Assembly (NCBI GenBank): GCA_024641225.1
Contig: JAHEDN010000154.1
Location: forward strand, 1-6,392
Source of the DNA: Burkholderiales bacterium
Lineage (GTDB): Bacteria > Pseudomonadota > Gammaproteobacteria > Burkholderiales > Burkholderiaceae_F
Length of the DNA stretch: 6,392 nt
Reading direction: 5' to 3'
Shown here in pieces: positions 3,587 through 6,392 of the stretch (position 1 is its first letter; every line of letters starts with the position of its first letter). Under the pieces are notes generated by a model. That model searched no databases and was not told the origin of the DNA. It saw only the letters and a list, made by a program, of their open reading frames with translations. The position numbers and the translations under genes were made by a program.

Positions 3587-6392
3587 TCAGCCCGCCGTCA
3601 CTCTCGCCGGCAACGCCATGGCCAGCACCTGCGCCACGTGCAGCACGTCGCGCCGCGCGCCGTCGTGGATCTGGTGGCGGCAGCTGGTGCCGTCGGCAAC
3701 GATCAGCGCATCTGCGGGTGCGTTGCGCACCGCGGGCAGCAGCGCAGCCTCGGCCATCGCCATCGAGGCGTCGTGGTGCGCAGCCTCGTAGCCGAAGCTG
3801 CCGGCCATGCCGCAGCAGCTCGACTCGATCGTCTGCACTTTCAGCTCCGGCACCAGGCCCAGCGCCGCGGCGACATCGGGCATCGCGCCGAAGGCTTTCT
3901 GGTGGCAGTGCCCGTGCAGCAGCACGGTGCGCGGCAGCCGCTCGAAGGCAAGCGCGAAGCGGCCGGCCTTCGCCTCGCGGGCGACGAATTCCTCGAACAG
4001 GAAACTGGCCGGCGCCAGTTCCTTCGCCCCTTCGCCTAACCGCAGCACGAGGAACTCGTCGCGGAACGACAGCAGGCAAGACGGCTCGAGCCCGACCACG
4101 CTGGCGCCGGCGCGCACGTACGGCAGCAGCGCGTCGAGCGTGCGCTGCGCCTCGGCGCGCGCGCGATCGACCATGCCCGTGCCGAGGTAGGTTCGTCCGC
4201 AGCACAGCGGCCGGCCGTCGCCGCCGACCAGCACCGTGACGTCGTAGCCGGCCGCCTGCAGCACGCGGCGCGCGGCGGCGAGGTTGGCGGGCTCGAAAGC
4301 GTTGTTGAAGGTGTCGGCGAACAGCACCACGCGCTTGCCGTCGGCTGCGACGGCGCTGCCGGCGCGGGTGACCGGCGTCGAGCGGGTGAAGGTGTCGCTG
4401 CGGAACTCGGGCAGGCTGCGCTGCGCATCGAGTCCGGTCAGCCGCTGCGCCAGCCGCGCCAGCGGCGCGGAGCGATTGCGCAGGTTGGCGAGCCACGGCG
4501 CGCGCGCAGCCCACTCGGCATAGCGCGGCAGATGGCCGATCAGGCGGTCGCGCAGGCTGTGGCCATGGCGGCGCTTGTAGTGATGAAGAAACTCGATCTT
4601 CATCTTCGCCATGTCGACGCCGGTCGGGCACTCGCGCCGGCAGCCCTTGCAGCTGACGCACAGCTCCATCGCCTCGTAGACCTTATCGGAGGCCAGCGCA
4701 TCGGGGCCGAGCTGGCCCGAGAGCGCCAGCCGCAGCGTGTTGGCGCGGCCGCGGGTGAGGTGCTGCTCGTCGCGCGTGACACGGAAGCTCGGGCACATGG
4801 TGCCGGCGTCGAACTTGCGGCAGTGGCCGTTGTTGTTGCACATCTCGACGGCCTTGCCGAAGCCCTGCGCCGGGTCGCCGCCGGTACCCGGCTCGGTCAG
4901 CAGCTCGGTGACCGGATCGTTGTGAACATCCCAAGCGCTCCAGTCGAGCACCGGCTCGAGCGGGGCGATCGCATAGCCCGGCCCGTAGCGGAACAGGCTG
5001 CGGTCATTCATCTGCGGCGCACGGACGATCTTGCCCGGGTTGAACAGCCCCTGCGGATCGAACAGGTCCTTGATCTGCTCGAAGGCCTGCGTCAGGCGCG
5101 ATCCGAACTGCCAGCGCACCCATTCGCTGCGCGACAGCCCGTCGCCGTGCTCGCCCGAGTACGCGCCCTTGAACTTGCGCACCAGTTCCGAAGCTTCGGT
5201 CGCGATCTCGCGCATCAGCTGTGCGCCGTCCATGCGCATGTCGAGGATCGGCCGCACGTGCAGCGTGCCGACCGACGCGTGCGCGTACCAGGTGCCGCGC
5301 GTGCCGTGCCGGGCGAACACCTCGGTCAGGGCCGACGTGTACTCCGCGAGGTGTTCCAGCGGCACCGCGCAGTCCTCGATGAAGCTCACCGGTTTGCCGT
5401 CGCCGCGCAGGCTCATCATGATGTTGAGGCCCGCCTTGCGCACTTCCCACAGCGCCTTCTGCGACGGGTCGTCGACCATCGGCACCACGGCGTCCGGCAA
5501 TCCGAGGTCGCCGATCAACTGTTCCAGTGTCGACAGCTTCGCGATCAGCGACTCCGCGTCGCTGCCCGCGAATTCGACCAGCAGGATCGCTTCCGGCTCG
5601 CCGATCAGCGCCGAATCGATGACCGGGCGGAACGCCGGGTTGGCGCGCGACAGGTCGATCATCGTGCGGTCGACCAGTTCGACCGCGGTCGGTCCCAGCC
5701 TGACGATGTGCTGCGCCGAGTCCATCGCCTTGTAGAAGGTCGGGAAGTTGACCACCCCGAGCACGCGGTGCGCGGGCAATGGCGCAAGTTTCAGCCGTAA
5801 CCGGCGGAAGTAGGCGAGCGTGCCTTCCGAGCCGACCAGCAGCTGGCCGAGGTTGACGCCATCGGTGGTGTACGGCCGCTCCGACTGCGGATGGAATACG
5901 TCGAGGTTGTAGCCGCCGACGCGCCGCATCACCTTCGGCCAGACCGCGTCGATCTCGGCGCGATGCTGCTGCGCGAGCGCGCGCACCGCCTCGCCCAGTT
6001 CGCGCGCACGTCCCGTCGCCTCGTCGAACCGGCCGAAACTGGCCTGCGTGCCGTCGGCGAGCCACGCGTCGATGCCGGCGACGTTGTGCACCATGTTGCC
6101 GTAGGCGATCGAGCGGCTGCCGCACGAATTGTTGCCGGCCATGCCGCCGAGCGTGGCCTGCGCCGAGGTCGACACGTCGACCGGGTGCCACACGCGATGC
6201 TTCTTCAGGTGCGCGTTGAGCGCGTCGAGCACGATGCCGGGCTGCACCTCGACTTCATTGCGCTCGAGGTCGAGCGCGGTCACCTCGCGCAGGCCCTTGG
6301 TGTTGTCGATCACCAGCGCGGCGCCCACCGTCTGGCCGCATTGCGACGTGCCTCCGCCGCGCGGCAGCACCGGCACCTTGTGCGTGGCGGCG
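3587..6392 (-). CDS. FAD-linked oxidase fused to 4Fe-4S ferredoxin and CCG domains (D-2-hydroxyacid dehydrogenase type), N-terminus missing
   Basis: About 934 residues are visible and the frame is open at the right edge; by comparison with E. coli YdiJ (about 1,018 residues) roughly 70 are missing. Numbering here starts at the GTG codon at 6376, an internal valine. Residues 1-200 are a PCMH-type FAD-binding domain (PRGGGTSQCGQ at 5-15, HPVDVSTSAQATLGGMAGNNSCG at 64-86, VGSEGTLA at 181-188). Residues 205-450 are the FAD-oxidase C-terminal domain (YAHASVGTLHVRP, SGEHGDGLSRSEW, DPQGLFNPGKI). Next come iron-sulfur ligands C513, C519, C528 (MCPS) and C573-x2-C576-x2-C579-x3-C583-P. The CCG-domain part has CCG at 725-727, HGHCHQKA at 821-828 and SCCG at 853-856. 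Proteins of this layout oxidise D-lactate, glycolate or D-2-hydroxyglutarate and pass electrons to the quinone pool from the inner face of the membrane; the substrate here is not decided. The first cluster reads CNNNGHC instead of the more usual CNG-G-C. Its promoter is outside the window. Confidence 0.93.
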   Translation of the reverse strand, partial: AATHKVPVLPRGGGTSQCGQTVGAALVIDNTKGLREVTALDLERNEVEVQPGIVLDALNAHLKKHRVWHPVDVSTSAQATLGGMAGNNSCGSRSIAYGNMVHNVAGIDAWLADGTQASFGRFDEATGRARELGEAVRALAQQHRAEIDAVWPKVMRRVGGYNLDVFHPQSERPYTTDGVNLGQLLVGSEGTLAYFRRLRLKLAPLPAHRVLGVVNFPTFYKAMDSAQHIVRLGPTAVELVDRTMIDLSRANPAFRPVIDSALIGEPEAILLVEFAGSDAESLIAKLSTLEQLIGDLGLPDAVVPMVDDPSQKALWEVRKAGLNIMMSLRGDGKPVSFIEDCAVPLEHLAEYTSALTEVFARHGTRGTWYAHASVGTLHVRPILDMRMDGAQLMREIATEASELVRKFKGAYSGEHGDGLSRSEWVRWQFGSRLTQAFEQIKDLFDPQGLFNPGKIVRAPQMNDRSLFRYGPGYAIAPLEPVLDWSAWDVHNDPVTELLTEPGTGGDPAQGFGKAVEMCNNNGHCRKFDAGTMCPSFRVTRDEQHLTRGRANTLRLALSGQLGPDALASDKVYEAMELCVSCKGCRRECPTGVDMAKMKIEFLHHYKRRHGHSLRDRLIGHLPRYAEWAARAPWLANLRNRSAPLARLAQRLTGLDAQRSLPEFRSDTFTRSTPVTRAGSAVAADGKRVVLFADTFNNAFEPANLAAARRVLQAAGYDVTVLVGGDGRPLCCGRTYLGTGMVDRARAEAQRTLDALLPYVRAGASVVGLEPSCLLSFRDEFLVLRLGEGAKELAPASFLFEEFVAREAKAGRFALAFERLPRTVLLHGHCHQKAFGAMPDVAAALGLVPELKVQTIESSCCGMAGSFGYEAAHHDASMAMAEAALLPAVRNAPADALIVADGTSCRHQIHDGARRDVLHVAQVLAMALPARVTAG

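Noticed and set aside
3312..4661. Minus-strand 449-codon frame overlapping the dehydrogenase and the GNAT gene
   Set aside because: It is Arg/Ala-rich low-complexity translation, out of frame with the motif-bearing dehydrogenase; it is a GC-driven shadow.
4532..5800. Plus-strand 422-codon frame opposite the dehydrogenase
   Set aside because: It shows a repetitive Ala/Arg/His/Leu composition typical of antisense frames in high-GC genes, and the opposite strand carries FAD and Fe-S motifs throughout.
5004..6191. Minus-strand 395-codon frame inside the dehydrogenase gene
   Set aside because: It is another out-of-frame shadow, dominated by Arg, Gly and Ala, without a domain.
6374..6376. GTG as the true start of the dehydrogenase
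   Set aside because: The frame continues through it to the window edge (AATHK before it), and the PRGGGTS motif normally lies about 80 residues into such proteins, so this is an internal valine.
1..6392. Defence island, CRISPR, toxin-antitoxin or mobile element
   Set aside because: No repeat-spacer array, transposase, integrase, nuclease, terminal inverted repeats or att-like duplications were seen on either strand; the genes are ordinary metabolic families.

Overview
The window is a GC-rich (about two-thirds G+C by eye), gene-dense piece of a bacterial chromosome. The high G+C, the protein families and their wording (a GFA protein with the FVHCCHCRWCQRETGSAF block, a TDT transporter, a fused FAD/Fe-S dehydrogenase) fit a proteobacterium, most likely a betaproteobacterium. 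That placement is inference from general resemblance; no rRNA or other phylogenetic marker is present. I see no tRNA, rRNA, CRISPR array, insertion sequence or phage gene.

Layout, left to right. (1) 1-992, minus strand: a GFA (glutathione-dependent formaldehyde-activating-like, zinc-binding) protein followed 82 nt later by a GNAT acetyltransferase whose C-terminal end is cut by the left edge; they probably share a transcript. A possible 36-codon ORF (1020-1130) lies directly upstream of the GFA gene. (2) 1212-2261, minus strand: a complete ten-helix TDT/SLAC1-type transporter, with a likely intrinsic terminator folded around its stop codon. (3) 2396-2875, minus strand: a short TsaA/TrmO-type SAM-dependent methyltransferase with the best promoter in the window (TTGACC, 17 bp, TAGACT) and a clear Shine-Dalgarno sequence. 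(4) 2876-3098: a divergent intergenic region with that promoter, a 16-bp perfect palindrome and a possible 31-codon ORF. (5) 3099-3572, plus strand: a complete second GNAT acetyltransferase, the only convincing plus-strand gene. (6) 3587-6392, minus strand: a very large FAD-linked oxidase fused to a two-cluster ferredoxin region and CCG domains. Its N-terminus is cut off by the right edge.

The genes look like ordinary housekeeping and accessory metabolism and not a dedicated system: separate small units for organic-anion transport, tRNA or small-molecule methylation, acetylation, an aldehyde/thiol-linked zinc protein and 2-hydroxyacid oxidation. I found no strong evidence for an undescribed multi-gene system. 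The observations most worth a second look are non-coding: a 13-bp promoter-like block shared upstream of two neighbouring genes, a cluster of GGCAGTG repeats before the transporter, the 16-bp palindrome between divergent genes, and two small ORFs upstream of larger genes.
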